Source of the DNA: Ornithinibacillus caprae
GTDB lineage: Bacteria > Bacillota > Bacilli > Bacillales > Amphibacillaceae
Direction of reading: 5' to 3'
Length of the DNA: 64,000 nt
NCBI RefSeq assembly: GCF_009728145.1
Contig: NZ_WOCA01000016.1
Coordinates: forward strand, 1-64,000
The notes beneath the pieces are model-generated. The model did no database searches. It was not told the origin of the DNA and saw only the letters and a list, made by a program, of their open reading frames with translations. Positions 25,595 through 37,541 of this stretch are shown here, piece by piece. A program made the translations under genes and the position numbers. Every line of letters begins with the position of its first letter. The stretch's first letter is position 1.

Positions 25595-27379
25595 ATGAGT
25601 GAAACGAAAGAAAGATTATTTAAAGGTGGAGCTTTTTTAGTAGAAGATTTAACTGGTGAAGATGTAATTACACCAGAAGATTTCACAGATGAACATCAAA
25701 TGATCGCAAAAACAACAGAGGATTTTGTTGTTGGTGAAGTATTACCTAAGGTAGAAAACTTAGAAAATCATGAATTTGAACATTCTGTTGACCTATTGAA
25801 AAAAGCTGGTGAGCTTGGACTACTAGGTGCAGATGTACCTGAAGAATATGGTGGTCTAGGTTTAGATAAAATTAGTTCTTCCTTAATCACAGAAAAATTT
25901 TCTCGTGCAGGTGGTTTTTCTGTTACGCATGGGGCGCATGTAGGGATTGGTTCCCTTCCAATCGTTTTCTTTGGTAACGAAGAACAAAAAGCTAAATATC
26001 TACCTAAATTAGCCTCTGGTGAATTACTTGCTGCATATGCTTTAACAGAGCCAGGCTCAGGCTCAGATGCTTTGGGGGCTAAAACTACAGCTAAATTAAA
26101 TGAAGCAGGAACGCATTATATCTTAAATGGTGAAAAACAATGGATTACAAACTCTGCTTTTGCCGATGTATTTGTAGTTTATGCAAAAATTGATGGTGAA
26201 CATTTTACTGCCTTCATCGTAGAGCGAGAATTCCCAGGAGTTTCAACAGGACCAGAAGAAAAGAAAATGGGTATTAAGAGCTCTTCTACTCGTACACTGA
26301 TTTTAGAGGATGCAGAGGTACCAGTAGAAAACCTTTTAGGTGAGAAAGGGAAAGGTCATAAGATTGCTTTTAATATATTGAACGTTGGTCGTTACAAACT
26401 AGCAATCGGTGGTGTTGGTGGTTCCAAACGTGGAATTGAATTAGCTACAAAATATGTAAATGAGCGTAAACAATTTGGAACAGCTATTTCAAGCTTTAGT
26501 TTAACTCAAGAAAAGCTCGCAACTATGGCAGCAAGAACGTATGCTAATGAAAGTGCCGTATACCGTACAGTTGGTCTATTTGAGCAACGGATGGGGTCGA
26601 TGACGGATGAGCAATTAGAAGATGGTCGTGAGATTGCTAAAGCAATTGCAGAATACCAAATTGAGTGCTCCATGAATAAATACACAGCAACAGAGTGCTT
26701 GGATTATGTTGCTGATGAAGCAGTTCAATTACATGGTGGATATGGCTTTATGCAGGAATATGAAGTAGAGCGTATGTATCGTGACTCTCGTATTAACCGT
26801 ATTTTTGAGGGAACAAATGAGATCAATCGATTGTTAGTGCCTGGTACGCTTCTAAAAAAAGCGTTAAAAGGTGAATTACCACTACTTCAAAAAGCACAAG
26901 GTTTACAAGAAGAGCTTATGATGATGATGCCAGAAGAGGTTGGCACAGAGCCATTAGAGCAGGAAAAGTATTTATTAAGAAATGCGAAGAAGATGGTATT
27001 ATTAGGTGCAGGTTTAGCAGCTCAGAAATATATGCAAAAACTGGAGAAAGAACAAGAGATTTTAGTAAATCTAGCAGATATGGTTGCTGAAGTTTATAAT
27101 ATGGAATCTGCAATTCTTCGTACAGAAAAAGCAATTAACAAAAATGGGTTAGAGAAAAATAATCAAAAGTTACTTTATACGCAAGTGTATGTACAAGAAG
27201 CATTTAATCGTATTGAAGCTGATGCTAAAGAAACATTAATTGCTGTAGAACAGGGAGATACTTTACGTATGATGCTATCTTCTTTACGTAAACTAACTCG
27301 TCATACTCCAACGAATGTAATTGCGAAAAAACGTGAAATTGCAGCAAAAATAATTGAAGAAGAAAAATATGTTGTTTAA
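25595..27379 (+). CDS. fadE: Acyl-CoA dehydrogenase FadE
   Basis: The 594-residue FAD enzyme is the length of B. subtilis FadE. It has the usual acyl-CoA dehydrogenase signatures ([50 protein letters not shown]) and the extra C-terminal helical domain of the long bacterial form. It performs the first step of beta-oxidation, using an electron-transfer flavoprotein encoded elsewhere. ATG 25595 has AAAGGAGAGGGAG upstream. It is separated from fadA by 243 bases with a strong hairpin. Confidence 0.95.
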   Translation: MSETKERLFKGGAFLVEDLTGEDVITPEDFTDEHQMIAKTTEDFVVGEVLPKVENLENHEFEHSVDLLKKAGELGLLGADVPEEYGGLGLDKISSSLITEKFSRAGGFSVTHGAHVGIGSLPIVFFGNEEQKAKYLPKLASGELLAAYALTEPGSGSDALGAKTTAKLNEAGTHYILNGEKQWITNSAFADVFVVYAKIDGEHFTAFIVEREFPGVSTGPEEKKMGIKSSSTRTLILEDAEVPVENLLGEKGKGHKIAFNILNVGRYKLAIGGVGGSKRGIELATKYVNERKQFGTAISSFSLTQEKLATMAARTYANESAVYRTVGLFEQRMGSMTDEQLEDGREIAKAIAEYQIECSMNKYTATECLDYVADEAVQLHGGYGFMQEYEVERMYRDSRINRIFEGTNEINRLLVPGTLLKKALKGELPLLQKAQGLQEELMMMMPEEVGTEPLEQEKYLLRNAKKMVLLGAGLAAQKYMQKLEKEQEILVNLADMVAEVYNMESAILRTEKAINKNGLEKNNQKLLYTQVYVQEAFNRIEADAKETLIAVEQGDTLRMMLSSLRKLTRHTPTNVIAKKREIAAKIIEEEKYVV

Positions 27380-27403
27380 TTAGAAGAGATCGAAAAACAA
27401 AAT

Positions 27404-27436
27404 ATCCCCCTATCACAAAAGTTGGTAGGGGGATTT
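27404..27436 (+). terminator. Terminator of the fad operon
   Basis: ATCCCCCTATCA (27404-27415) pairs with TGGTAGGGGGAT (27423-27434) including one G-U pair. The following T tract is weak. Confidence 0.6.
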
Positions 27437-27483
27437 ATATGTATTATCCGTAGATAACAGACTATCCAACAATAGCGTGACTT

Positions 27484-27834
27484 TTATCTTGTTAAGATTG
27501 CCTCGTTTGGTCGGATGACTGCTGGGAGTTCTATCATTTTTTCCAACTCATTTACTGTATTACTTCTTTTGGTCGTATTTCTTCCGTTCTCCCAATGTAG
27601 TTTATTGACTTGTCTTTGTAGTTCATCCAATAGAGAATTTTTACTTTGTAATTGTCTTTCTAGTTCATTGATCAAATTTTCCTTATGAATTAGATCAGCT
27701 TCAAACAGAGTTATCTTTTCATCAACTTTTTCCAAGGAATGGGTTAACTCGGTTCTAGCGTCTTTGGCCGATAATCCGTTAAACAATAGTATGAATAATA
27801 GTAAAGTAATTAGCAAGATGGTATGCTTTTTCAT
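27484..27834 (-). CDS. Small exported coiled-coil protein
   Basis: I do not recognise this 116-residue protein. It has an N-terminal hydrophobic stretch (MKKHTILLITLLLFILLFNG) that is a signal peptide or anchor, and then a charged helical region (about residues 25-80) with heptad-like Leu spacing (LINELERQLQSKNSLLDELQ). No Cys. It is convergent with fadE and separated from the next plus-strand gene by a repeat-rich region. It probably sits outside the membrane. Confidence 0.55.
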   Translation of the reverse strand: MKKHTILLITLLLFILLFNGLSAKDARTELTHSLEKVDEKITLFEADLIHKENLINELERQLQSKNSLLDELQRQVNKLHWENGRNTTKRSNTVNELEKMIELPAVIRPNEAILTR

Positions 27835-27974
27835 TAAAAACCAACCTACTTCCTAGATATATTTACTCACTTATATTATATATTATTTGGAAGATTATAA
27901 ATAGTATTTCATTAATATGCTCTGTTAGTCCCTTTTCTCCATTGGGCAAATGACTTCATAAAGAATTATATCGC

Positions 27975-28286
27975 CAAACGGTAACTCATCGCCGTTATGA
28001 GTGCCCAAAGGAAGTAGGAGAAACGTCAAACGGTAACTCATCGCCGTTATGAGTGCCCAAATGAAGCCGGAGAAACGCCAAACGGTAACTCATCGCCGTT
28101 ATGAGTGCCCAAATGAAGTCAGAGGAACGCCAAACGGTAACTCATCGCCGTTATGAGTGCCCAAAGGAAGTAGGAGAAACGTCAAACGGTAACTCATCGG
28201 AGTTATGAGTGCCCAAATGAAGTAGGAGAAAAGTCAAACGGTAACTCATCGCCATTATGAGTAACTAAAAGCTCATCGAAAATCCA
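27975..28286. repeat. Six tandem copies of a 52-bp unit
   Basis: Units start at 27975, 28027, 28079, 28131, 28183 and 28235, exactly 52 bases apart. Each begins CAAACGGTAACTCATCGCCG and continues TTATGAGTGCCCAAAKGAAG and a less conserved TAGGAGAAACGT. ACTCAT/ATGAGT make an inverted repeat within each unit. The last unit is cut short by GTAACTAAAAG. No variable spacers exist, so it is not CRISPR. I see no gene in 27835-28527; 28287-28470 holds nothing else obvious. Confidence 0.95.
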
Positions 28287-28472
28287 AATTGCCTCTTACC
28301 TAAAGCCTAGTTCAAAACCGAAAGGAACTGTGAACGCATTAGTACTTTAGAATCCTATTGCTTTAGCTTTGTGAGTGTCAAAATATTAGTATAGATACGG
28401 AGTTTCTGTATATAGATGTAAAATTAGTATACATTATTATAATTATTGAAATGATAGGTTTGATAGTTTTTA

Positions 28473-28503
28473 TTGACCAAATTCCTTTTAATCATGGTAA
28501 AAT
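28473..28503 (+). promoter_or_regulatory. Promoter of yusI
   Basis: TTGACC (28473-28478) and TAAAAT (28498-28503) are 19 bases apart; TGG precedes the -10, giving an extended -10. It is 24 bases before the start codon. Confidence 0.5.
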
Positions 28504-28527
28504 ACAATCAAAAAGGAGGGACTAATT

Positions 28528-28884
28528 ATGGCATTGGATTTTTATTGGTATCCGAATTGTGGAACATGTAAAAAGGCTAAGAAATGGTTTGATGAGCATA
28601 ACGTAGGGTATAATAGCATACATATTGTGGAAGAAACACCTTCAAAAGATGAACTTTTACGTTTGATTGAAAAAAGTGAATTACCGGCGAAAAAGTTTTT
28701 TAATACGAGTGGGAAGAAATACAGGGAATTAAATATTAAAGAAAAAATAAAAGATGCTAGTACGGAAGAAATGGCAGAAATACTTGCTACAGATGGCATG
28801 TTGATCAAACGTCCAATCGTAACAGATGGAGAGAAAGTTACGGTTGGTTTTAAGGAAGAACAATTTGAACAAAATTGGTTATAG
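28528..28884 (+). CDS. yusI: ArsC/Spx family thioredoxin-fold protein YusI
   Basis: The 118-residue member of the arsenate reductase/Spx family has a redox pair at Cys11-Cys14 (NCGTCKKAKKW) and the LIKRPIV motif near the end. It has the size and position of B. subtilis YusI, which lies between gcvH and fadE. It lacks features needed to call it true Spx. The function is unknown; a thiol oxidoreductase role is likely. An AAAAAGGAGGG ribosome site precedes the ATG. Confidence 0.85.
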   Translation: MALDFYWYPNCGTCKKAKKWFDEHNVGYNSIHIVEETPSKDELLRLIEKSELPAKKFFNTSGKKYRELNIKEKIKDASTEEMAEILATDGMLIKRPIVTDGEKVTVGFKEEQFEQNWL

Positions 28885-28959
28885 ATTAAGATGAATTACT
28901 AGAAATAAATGCTTGTACAATGTATATTTAATTTGAATGAATTAATGGAGGGATTTAAC

Positions 28960-29343
28960 GTGAGTTTACCAAAAGACTTGTTATACTCTGAAGAACATGA
29001 GTGGGTAAAAAAGGAAGGCGACAAAGTACGTATTGGGATTACTGACTTTGCACAAGATGAGTTAGGGGATATCGTATTTGTTGAACTCCCTGAGGTAGGA
29101 GAAGAAATAGAAGCAGATGAGCCATTTGGTAGTGTAGAATCGGTTAAAACTGTTTCCGAATTATATGCTCCATTAAGCGGGAAAATTGTCGAAATTAATG
29201 AAGAGCTAGAAGATAGCCCAGAGTTAGTAAATGAATCACCATATGAAAAAGCTTGGATGATTGTAATCGAACCATCTGATGAATCTGAATATGATGATTT
29301 ATTAGATGCTGATGGTTATCAAGCGGTTATCGAAGAAGGTTAA
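28960..29343 (+). CDS. gcvH: Glycine cleavage system H protein
   Basis: The 127-residue protein carries the lipoyl-attachment motif [16 protein letters not shown] with the modified Lys at its centre. It shuttles the methylamine intermediate in glycine cleavage and in bacilli also serves as lipoyl relay for protein lipoylation. The other gcv genes are not in the window. The start is GTG 28960, with GGAGGGA (28948-28954) upstream. A large hairpin follows the stop. Confidence 0.95.
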   Translation: MSLPKDLLYSEEHEWVKKEGDKVRIGITDFAQDELGDIVFVELPEVGEEIEADEPFGSVESVKTVSELYAPLSGKIVEINEELEDSPELVNESPYEKAWMIVIEPSDESEYDDLLDADGYQAVIEEG

Positions 29344-29356
29344 TAAAGGTACATAA

Positions 29357-29400
29357 AAGGCTGGCTCTACCTATACGATAGGTATGGAGCCAGCCTTATT
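29357..29400 (+). terminator. Two-part hairpin after gcvH
   Basis: AAGGCTGGCTC (29357-29367) pairs with GAGCCAGCCTT (29387-29397), and inside it TACCTAT pairs with ATAGGTA around an ACG loop. It is an 18-bp stem with a small bulge. The T tract is short. Confidence 0.65.
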
Positions 29401-29435
29401 TCACATACTAACAATCTGTAGGGGTGTTATGTGTA

Positions 29436-29792
29436 ATGATGACGGATAGCTTAGATAAAGTTATTATTGTGGAAGGATTGACTGATAAAAAACAAATTCA
29501 AAAGGTGATAGATGAAGATGTCACAATCATATGTACTAATGGTACATTTGGAGTAGAAAGATTTGATGAACTTCTAGAAACCTATGATTTGGATCATAAA
29601 GATGTGTATATTCTAGTTGATGAGGATCAATCTGGTCAAAAACTTAGAAAACAGTTATCAAAGGAACTTCCGCATGCAGAACACATTTATATTAGTAGTG
29701 AATTTCGTGAAGTAGCTACAACTCCTGAAAGTTTTTTAGCAACAATCTTAGTAGGTAAACGATTCTCTGTTAATCCTTTATTTTTAATGTAA
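29436..29792 (+). CDS. yusF: Toprim domain protein YusF
   Basis: The 118-residue single toprim domain has the catalytic Glu in IIVEGLTDKKQI and the DxD motif in VYILVDEDQSGQKLR. Small toprim proteins of this kind resemble the M5 ribonuclease/primase fold and probably act on nucleic acid. Order gcvH-yusF-yusE matches B. subtilis. ATG 29436 is preferred over in-frame GTG 29424, which lies in the ribosome site TAGGGG. Confidence 0.85.
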   Translation: MMTDSLDKVIIVEGLTDKKQIQKVIDEDVTIICTNGTFGVERFDELLETYDLDHKDVYILVDEDQSGQKLRKQLSKELPHAEHIYISSEFREVATTPESFLATILVGKRFSVNPLFLM

Positions 29793-29810
29793 CGGAGTTA
29801 GGGTGATTTT

Positions 29811-30122
29811 TTGCAAGCTATAAGTGAAGATATTTTATCGGAAGATCAATATATGTTATTTATTCATACTCCATTTTGTGGTACCTGTCAATTGGCTCGT
29901 ACAATGCTAAACCAAATTGAGGATATTCATAAAGAAACGATATTTTATGAAATGAACGCTTCGCTGTATCCTGAATTTATGCAAGAAAATCAAATCGAGA
30001 GCGTCCCTTGTTTGTTGGTGAAGCATGAAAATAAGATCGCAGAAAAAATATATGCTTTCCAATCAATAGCAAATATATATAGCTATATGATGAAATATAA
30101 GCCTGAACTTTTTCAAATATAA
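29811..30122 (+). CDS. yusE: Thioredoxin-like protein YusE
   Basis: The 103-residue thioredoxin-fold protein has the active site CGTC (FIHTPFCGTCQLARTML) near residue 25 and the cis-Pro region (IESVPCLLVKH). It has no signal peptide, so it is cytoplasmic. The start is TTG 29811 with TTAGGGTGA upstream, 18 bases after yusF. It is probably a thiol-disulfide exchange protein; the partner is unknown. Confidence 0.8.
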   Translation: MQAISEDILSEDQYMLFIHTPFCGTCQLARTMLNQIEDIHKETIFYEMNASLYPEFMQENQIESVPCLLVKHENKIAEKIYAFQSIANIYSYMMKYKPELFQI

Positions 30123-30136
30123 ATTTAAAATAGTTG

Positions 30137-30165
30137 TTGACATGATATGTGATCGATGCTATTAT
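30137..30165 (+). promoter_or_regulatory. Promoter of the met transcript
   Basis: TTGACA (30137-30142), 17 bases, TATTAT (30160-30165). It is near-consensus SigA and lies 31 bases before the SAM aptamer. Confidence 0.8.
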
Positions 30166-30195
30166 TCTACTTATCAATTAAATCGAATAAGAAAA

Positions 30196-30310
30196 CTCTT
30201 ATCTAGAGCGGTGGAGGGAAAGGCCCTGTGAAACCGCGGCAACCATCAAACTTTTTTGTTTGGTAAAGGTGCCAATTCCTACAAAGCGGATTTGCTTTGA
30301 AAGATGAGAG
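30196..30310 (+). ncRNA. SAM-I (S-box) riboswitch aptamer
   Basis: The conserved blocks are CTCTTATCTAGAG, GGTGGAGGGAAAGGCCCTGTG, AAACCGCGGCAACC, AAGGTGCCAATTCC and GATGAGAG, with P1 formed by CTCTTATC and GATGAGAG. A terminator and metNIQ follow. High SAM should stabilise the aptamer and end transcription. Confidence 0.97.
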
Positions 30311-30329
30311 AACGGTAGATAAAATTATT

Positions 30330-30367
30330 ACGTCTTTCTGTTCTCTTGTGCAGAAAGGCGTTTTTTC
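30330..30367 (+). terminator. SAM riboswitch terminator
   Basis: ACGTCTTTCTG (30330-30340) pairs with CAGAAAGGCGT (30351-30361) with one G-U pair, followed by a T run. Confidence 0.85.
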
Positions 30368-30437
30368 TTTGCCAAAGGACATAATAATAACGAAGGTACA
30401 TGTTTCGTTTTAAGAATATAAGAAGTATTACTTTTTT

Positions 30438-30487
30438 ATAAGTGCAACTAAGGCTTTTGCGACAAACTGGTAAAAGCCAAGTTTTTA
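30438..30487. repeat. Short dispersed palindromic repeat, copy c
   Basis: TAAGTGCAACTAAGGCTTTT and TAAAAGCCAAGTTTTTAAG form an interrupted palindrome. It is the most complete copy of the family and ends at the metN ribosome site. Confidence 0.5.
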
Positions 30488-30499
30488 AGGAGGATTACC

Positions 30500-31528
30500 A
30501 TGATATCCATACAGGGATTACGCAAGGTTTTTAAGACAAAAACCAATACAATAACAGCTGTAGATCGTCTTGACCTTGATATTCAAGATGGAGAGATCTT
30601 TGGAGTGATTGGTTACAGTGGAGCTGGAAAGAGTACATTCGTCCGACTGTTGAATCGATTAGAAGAACCATCTGAAGGAAGTATAAAGATTGACGACAAA
30701 GAAATAACAGAACTAAATACAAATGAGCTTCGATTAGCTCGACAAGAAATCGGTATGATTTTTCAGCATTTTAACTTACTTTGGTCTAGGACCATTGAAG
30801 ATAATATTGCTTTCCCACTTGAAATAGCAGGAGTTCCAAAAGCAGAACGAGATAAACGAGTAGAAGAATTAATTCGCTTAGTTGGTTTGGCTGGTAGAGA
30901 GAATGCTTACCCCTCACAATTAAGTGGAGGACAAAAACAACGAGTTGGTATTGCGAGAGCCTTAGCTAATAATCCAAAAGTGTTACTTTGTGATGAGGCA
31001 ACATCTGCATTAGATCCAGAAACAACGAATTCTATCCTTGATCTTCTTGTTGATATAAACCAAAAACTAGGATTAACGATTATTCTTATAACACATGAAA
31101 TGCATGTAATTCGCAAAATATGTAATCGAGTTGCAGTCATGGAAAATGGAAAAATTGTTGAACAAGGCGATGTCCTAGATGTGTTTCTACATCCCAAAGA
31201 AACAGTTACCAAAAAATTTGTGGAACAAGTAATGGGAAATGGGGAAGAGGATGACCTAGAACAATTACTTGCTGAATATGATCAAGGAAATATCATCCGC
31301 CTTCACTTTGTAGGAGAGTCTGCTAATCAGGCCTTGATTAGTCAGCTTGCGAAAAAATACAACGTGGATTTAAATATCTTACAAGGGAAAATTACACAGA
31401 CGCAAAGAGGAGCTTACGGAACATTGATCGTACAATTATTAGGTAATACGGATGAAATTGATAAAGCGGTCCAGTATATTACCAACAAGACCTCAGTAGA
31501 AGTGGAGGTTATTCGCAATGTTAAATGA
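30500..31528 (+). CDS. metN: Methionine ABC transporter ATPase MetN
   Basis: The 342-residue ABC ATPase has Walker A GYSGAGKST near residue 40, signature LSGGQKQRVGIARAL, Walker B VLLCDEATSALDP and switch His in ILITHEMHV. The C-terminal regulatory NIL domain, about residues 265-340, binds methionine and slows transport. It is under the SAM riboswitch and is the first gene of metNIQ. The last 11 bases overlap metI. Confidence 0.96.
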   Translation: MISIQGLRKVFKTKTNTITAVDRLDLDIQDGEIFGVIGYSGAGKSTFVRLLNRLEEPSEGSIKIDDKEITELNTNELRLARQEIGMIFQHFNLLWSRTIEDNIAFPLEIAGVPKAERDKRVEELIRLVGLAGRENAYPSQLSGGQKQRVGIARALANNPKVLLCDEATSALDPETTNSILDLLVDINQKLGLTIILITHEMHVIRKICNRVAVMENGKIVEQGDVLDVFLHPKETVTKKFVEQVMGNGEEDDLEQLLAEYDQGNIIRLHFVGESANQALISQLAKKYNVDLNILQGKITQTQRGAYGTLIVQLLGNTDEIDKAVQYITNKTSVEVEVIRNVK

Positions 31529-32180
31529 TTCAAATATTAAGATAGATGATTTGCTAGAAGCAACGTATGAGACGTTTTACATGACCACTATTGCATTAGT
31601 AGGAACATTTATTTTAGGGATTTTACTGGGTTTACTTCTTTATTTAACGATGAAAGGAGGGATATGGGAAAATAAATTCCTTAACTTCATCGTTGCTGCA
31701 ATAGTGAATGTATTTCGTGCGATTCCTTTTATCATTTTAATTTTGCTATTATTCCCGTTTACAAACTTCCTAATTGGATCAATTCGGGGTCCAAATGCTG
31801 CATTGCCAGCATTAATTATCGGTGCCGCACCATTTTATGGACGTTTGGTTGAGATAGCATTACGAGAAGTGGATAAAGGTGTAGTCGAAGCAGCACAATC
31901 AATGGGTGCGAAAACAAGAACAATTATTTTTAAGGTTCTGTTACCCGAGTCGATGCCAGCGCTTATTTCAGGTATAACTGTTACAGCAATTGCGTTAATC
32001 GGTTATACAGCTATGGCTGGGGCGATCGGTGCAGGTGGATTAGGAAGTTATGCGTATTATTCCGGATTTCAACGACGCGACTTTGATATCGTCTTTATTT
32101 GTTCCGTGATTATCGTCATTATTGTATTTATTTTTCAATTTATTGGAGATTTTATTTCAAATAAATTAGATAAACGTTAA
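31518..32180 (+). CDS. metI: Methionine ABC transporter permease MetI
   Basis: The 220-residue permease has five membrane spans and the ABC coupling motif EVDKGVVEAAQSMGAKTRTI. It pairs with MetN (energy) and MetQ (binding) to import methionine. The start lies inside the end of metN, with GGAGG in the metN sequence serving as ribosome site. Confidence 0.95.
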   Translation: MLNDSNIKIDDLLEATYETFYMTTIALVGTFILGILLGLLLYLTMKGGIWENKFLNFIVAAIVNVFRAIPFIILILLLFPFTNFLIGSIRGPNAALPALIIGAAPFYGRLVEIALREVDKGVVEAAQSMGAKTRTIIFKVLLPESMPALISGITVTAIALIGYTAMAGAIGAGGLGSYAYYSGFQRRDFDIVFICSVIIVIIVFIFQFIGDFISNKLDKR

Positions 32181-32238
32181 TTGTGAATAAATGGTTAAAA
32201 ACCAAATTCAAATAAATAAACATAGAGGAGAAGATAGT

Positions 32239-33054
32239 ATGAAAAAGATTATTGGTATTTTATCATTATTAGTTGTTCTTACATTAGCAGCATGTGGGGG
32301 AGCAGATTCAGACGAAAATACAATTACTGTTGGAGCATCAAGTGTACCCCATGCAGAAATTCTAGAGGAAGCAGCACCATTGCTTGAAGAAGAAGGGATT
32401 ACTTTAGTAGTTGAGCCGTATGAGGATTATGTGTTGCCTAATGATGATTTAGCTAGTGGTGAGCTAGATGCAAACTACTTCCAACATATACCGTATTTAG
32501 AACAAACAATTGCGGATACTGGGTATGACTTGGATTATATTGACGGAATTCATGTAGAACCAATTGGTGTATATTCTAAAGGAGTTACTAGTTTAGAAGA
32601 CATCCCAGAAGGCACAGAAGTATTATTAAGTAATTCCGTTCCTGACCATGGTCGTATTTTGGGATTGTTTGAAGAAGTTGGTTTGATAACTCTAAATCCA
32701 GAAGTGGATAAAGGGGAAGCAACCATTGAAGATATTGTTGAAAATCCTAATGGTTTAGTTTTCGAGCCAGATTATGATCCTGCATTTTTACCAGAGTTAT
32801 ATGAAACAGAAGAAAATACACTCGTAGTTATTAACACGAATTATGCAATTGGTGCAGAGTTAAACCCATTAGAGGATGCACTGTTTCTTGAGGATGAAAA
32901 TTCACCATATGTGAATGTAATTGCTGTTCGTTCAGAGGATAAGGATAATGAAGCTCTAAATAAATTGGTTGAAATCCTACATTCAGAAGAAATTCAAAAC
33001 TATATATTAGAAGAATTTGAAGGAGCAGTTGTTCCGGTTGGTGGAAACAACTAA
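32239..33054 (+). CDS. metQ: Methionine-binding lipoprotein MetQ
   Basis: The 271-residue NlpA-family lipoprotein has a lipobox LTLAAC with Cys19. The mature part begins with the family pattern ITVGASSVPHAEILEE and has YFQHIPYLEQT in the ligand region. I chose ATG 32239, with GAGGAGAAGATAG upstream; an in-frame ATG at 32191 would spoil the signal peptide. It is the last gene of the SAM-controlled operon. I see no strong terminator in 33055-33200. Confidence 0.95.
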   Translation: MKKIIGILSLLVVLTLAACGGADSDENTITVGASSVPHAEILEEAAPLLEEEGITLVVEPYEDYVLPNDDLASGELDANYFQHIPYLEQTIADTGYDLDYIDGIHVEPIGVYSKGVTSLEDIPEGTEVLLSNSVPDHGRILGLFEEVGLITLNPEVDKGEATIEDIVENPNGLVFEPDYDPAFLPELYETEENTLVVINTNYAIGAELNPLEDALFLEDENSPYVNVIAVRSEDKDNEALNKLVEILHSEEIQNYILEEFEGAVVPVGGNN

Positions 33055-33201
33055 TAATGGACAAAACCCAAGTTTTCTAATAAATATGGAGCATTTCATA
33101 GCAAATGTTAGTAAATAGCTAAATATTATTAAGATTATTTGCTAAATAACGGAAATGTCTTTAAACAAAAATCCTTTCGTAAGTAGCGCGTTATATGGAC
33201 T

Positions 33202-33231
33202 TTGAAGGTGGTATTGTCCCTGTGGTATGAT
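33202..33231 (+). promoter_or_regulatory. Promoter of the small gene at 33266
   Basis: TTGAAG (33202-33207), 18 bases, TATGAT (33226-33231). The predicted start of transcription is near 33238, only about 13 bases before an AAAGG ribosome site. Confidence 0.55.
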
Positions 33232-33265
33232 TTATATCGTAAACAAAACGAAAGGATGATTCACT

Positions 33266-33454
33266 ATTAATAGTGAGGTTAAACTGAATTACACTTCTGA
33301 AATGGAGAAGGCAATGCAACAGTCACATCAAATGGGCTATGCAGAGTACAGTCGGAAGTTGGAAAAACGTATGGATGTAGAGAAACGACGTCACCAAGAA
33401 TATGAAAAGTGTAAACATATGATTTCTGAGCTTGAAAGTCAAATTCATAAATAA
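33266..33454 (+). CDS. Small charged helical protein with apparent non-ATG start
   Basis: The frame gives up to 62 residues, rich in Glu, Lys, Arg, Met and His (MEKAMQQSHQMGYAEYSRKL near the start, CKHMISELESQIHK at the end), probably one long helix. I do not recognise a family. A promoter (33202-33231), a ribosome site (AAAGG, 33251-33255) and a terminator (33472-33506) frame it. The codon at the right distance is ATT (33266), with CTG at 33284 next; the first ATG (33302) lacks a ribosome site and would give 50 residues. The start is therefore uncertain. Confidence 0.55.
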   Translation: MNSEVKLNYTSEMEKAMQQSHQMGYAEYSRKLEKRMDVEKRRHQEYEKCKHMISELESQIHK

Positions 33455-33471
33455 TAATATAGAAGAAAATG

Positions 33472-33507
33472 AACTGGTGTCCTGAAAATTGGACATCAGT
33501 TTTTTTG
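33472..33507 (+). terminator. Terminator of the small gene
   Basis: AACTGGTGTCC (33472-33482) pairs with GGACATCAGTT (33491-33501) with one G-U pair, followed by seven T in all. Confidence 0.85.
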
Positions 33508-33641
33508 ATAAAGAAGATTCACTTTACTATTAAAAAGTGACTACTTTTTCCATTATTACTGATACTATTCGTAAATGGGGAACTGTGGGAAGTAAATAAT
33601 ATTTATTACGTTGTTAATATAACTTTCGTAACCTAAAAATG

Positions 33642-33670
33642 TTGATTATAAATTCGAAATGCTTTAAGAT
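33642..33670 (+). promoter_or_regulatory. Candidate promoter of the suf operon
   Basis: TTGATT (33642-33647), 17 bases, TAAGAT (33665-33670), about 80 bases before sufC. No obvious palindromic operator is seen in 33508-33752. Confidence 0.45.
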
Positions 33671-33752
33671 TGTAATGAGAATAAATTGAGAATGGATGTA
33701 AAAATCAATCCTAATCAATTATATAATAAAAATAGTATTTGGAGGTATCGAT

Positions 33753-34538
33753 ATGGCAGGATCAACACTAGAAATTAAGAATCTTCATGTTTCAATTGAA
33801 GATAAAGAGATATTAAAGGGTGTAAATTTAACAATTAAGGGTGGCGAGTTCCATGCAGTAATGGGACCAAATGGTACAGGTAAATCCACTCTAGCATCGG
33901 CAATTATGGGACATCCTAAATATGAAGTAACAGAAGGAAGTATACTTCTTGATGGGGAAGACGTATTGGAAATGGAAGTTGATGAACGTGCACGCGCTGG
34001 TCTATTCCTAGCAATGCAATATCCAAGTGAGATTAGTGGAGTAACTACCTCTGACTTCTTACGTTCTTCTATCAATGCTCGTCGTGCGGAAGGCGATGAA
34101 ATTCCATTAATGAAATTTATTAAAGAAATGGATGAAGCATTAGATTACTTAGAAATTGATAAAAATATGGCTCAGCGTTACCTAAATGAAGGATTCTCAG
34201 GTGGAGAGAAAAAACGTAATGAAATCCTTCAATTAATGTTATTAAAACCTGAAATTGCAATATTAGATGAAATTGACTCAGGATTAGATATTGACGCATT
34301 AAAAGTAGTTTCTAAAGGCATCAATAAGTTACGTGATGAAAACTTTGGTTGCCTAATTATTACGCACTATCAACGCTTATTAAACTACATAACACCTGAT
34401 GTAGTTCATGTAATGATGCAAGGACGTGTTGTTAAATCTGGTGGACCAGAACTAGCTCAACGCTTAGAAGCAGAAGGTTATGACTGGATTAAAGAAGAAT
34501 TAGGTATTGAAGACGAAACTGTTGAGCAAAACGCATAA
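33753..34538 (+). CDS. sufC: Fe-S assembly ATPase SufC
   Basis: The 261-residue ABC-type ATPase has Walker A GPNGTGKST near residue 37, the SufC form of the signature (FSGGEKKRNEILQLM) and Walker B AILDEIDSGLD. SufC drives the SufBCD scaffold that builds Fe-S clusters in the cytosol. It is first in sufCDSUB, the main Fe-S operon of Firmicutes, and has a TTGGAGG ribosome site. Confidence 0.97.
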   Translation: MAGSTLEIKNLHVSIEDKEILKGVNLTIKGGEFHAVMGPNGTGKSTLASAIMGHPKYEVTEGSILLDGEDVLEMEVDERARAGLFLAMQYPSEISGVTTSDFLRSSINARRAEGDEIPLMKFIKEMDEALDYLEIDKNMAQRYLNEGFSGGEKKRNEILQLMLLKPEIAILDEIDSGLDIDALKVVSKGINKLRDENFGCLIITHYQRLLNYITPDVVHVMMQGRVVKSGGPELAQRLEAEGYDWIKEELGIEDETVEQNA

Positions 34539-34555
34539 ACGTAAGGAGGGATAAC

Positions 34556-37504
<2,949 letters not shown>

Positions 37505-37541
37505 AATCCAGCTTTTATACACCTAAAGGAGGGTATTTAAA

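Noticed and set aside
27975-28286. CRISPR array
   Set aside because: The whole 52-base period is conserved, so there are no unique spacers, and no cas genes are near. It is a tandem repeat.
30123-30499. T-box leader
   Set aside because: The conserved T-box sequence is absent and the SAM-I aptamer blocks are complete.
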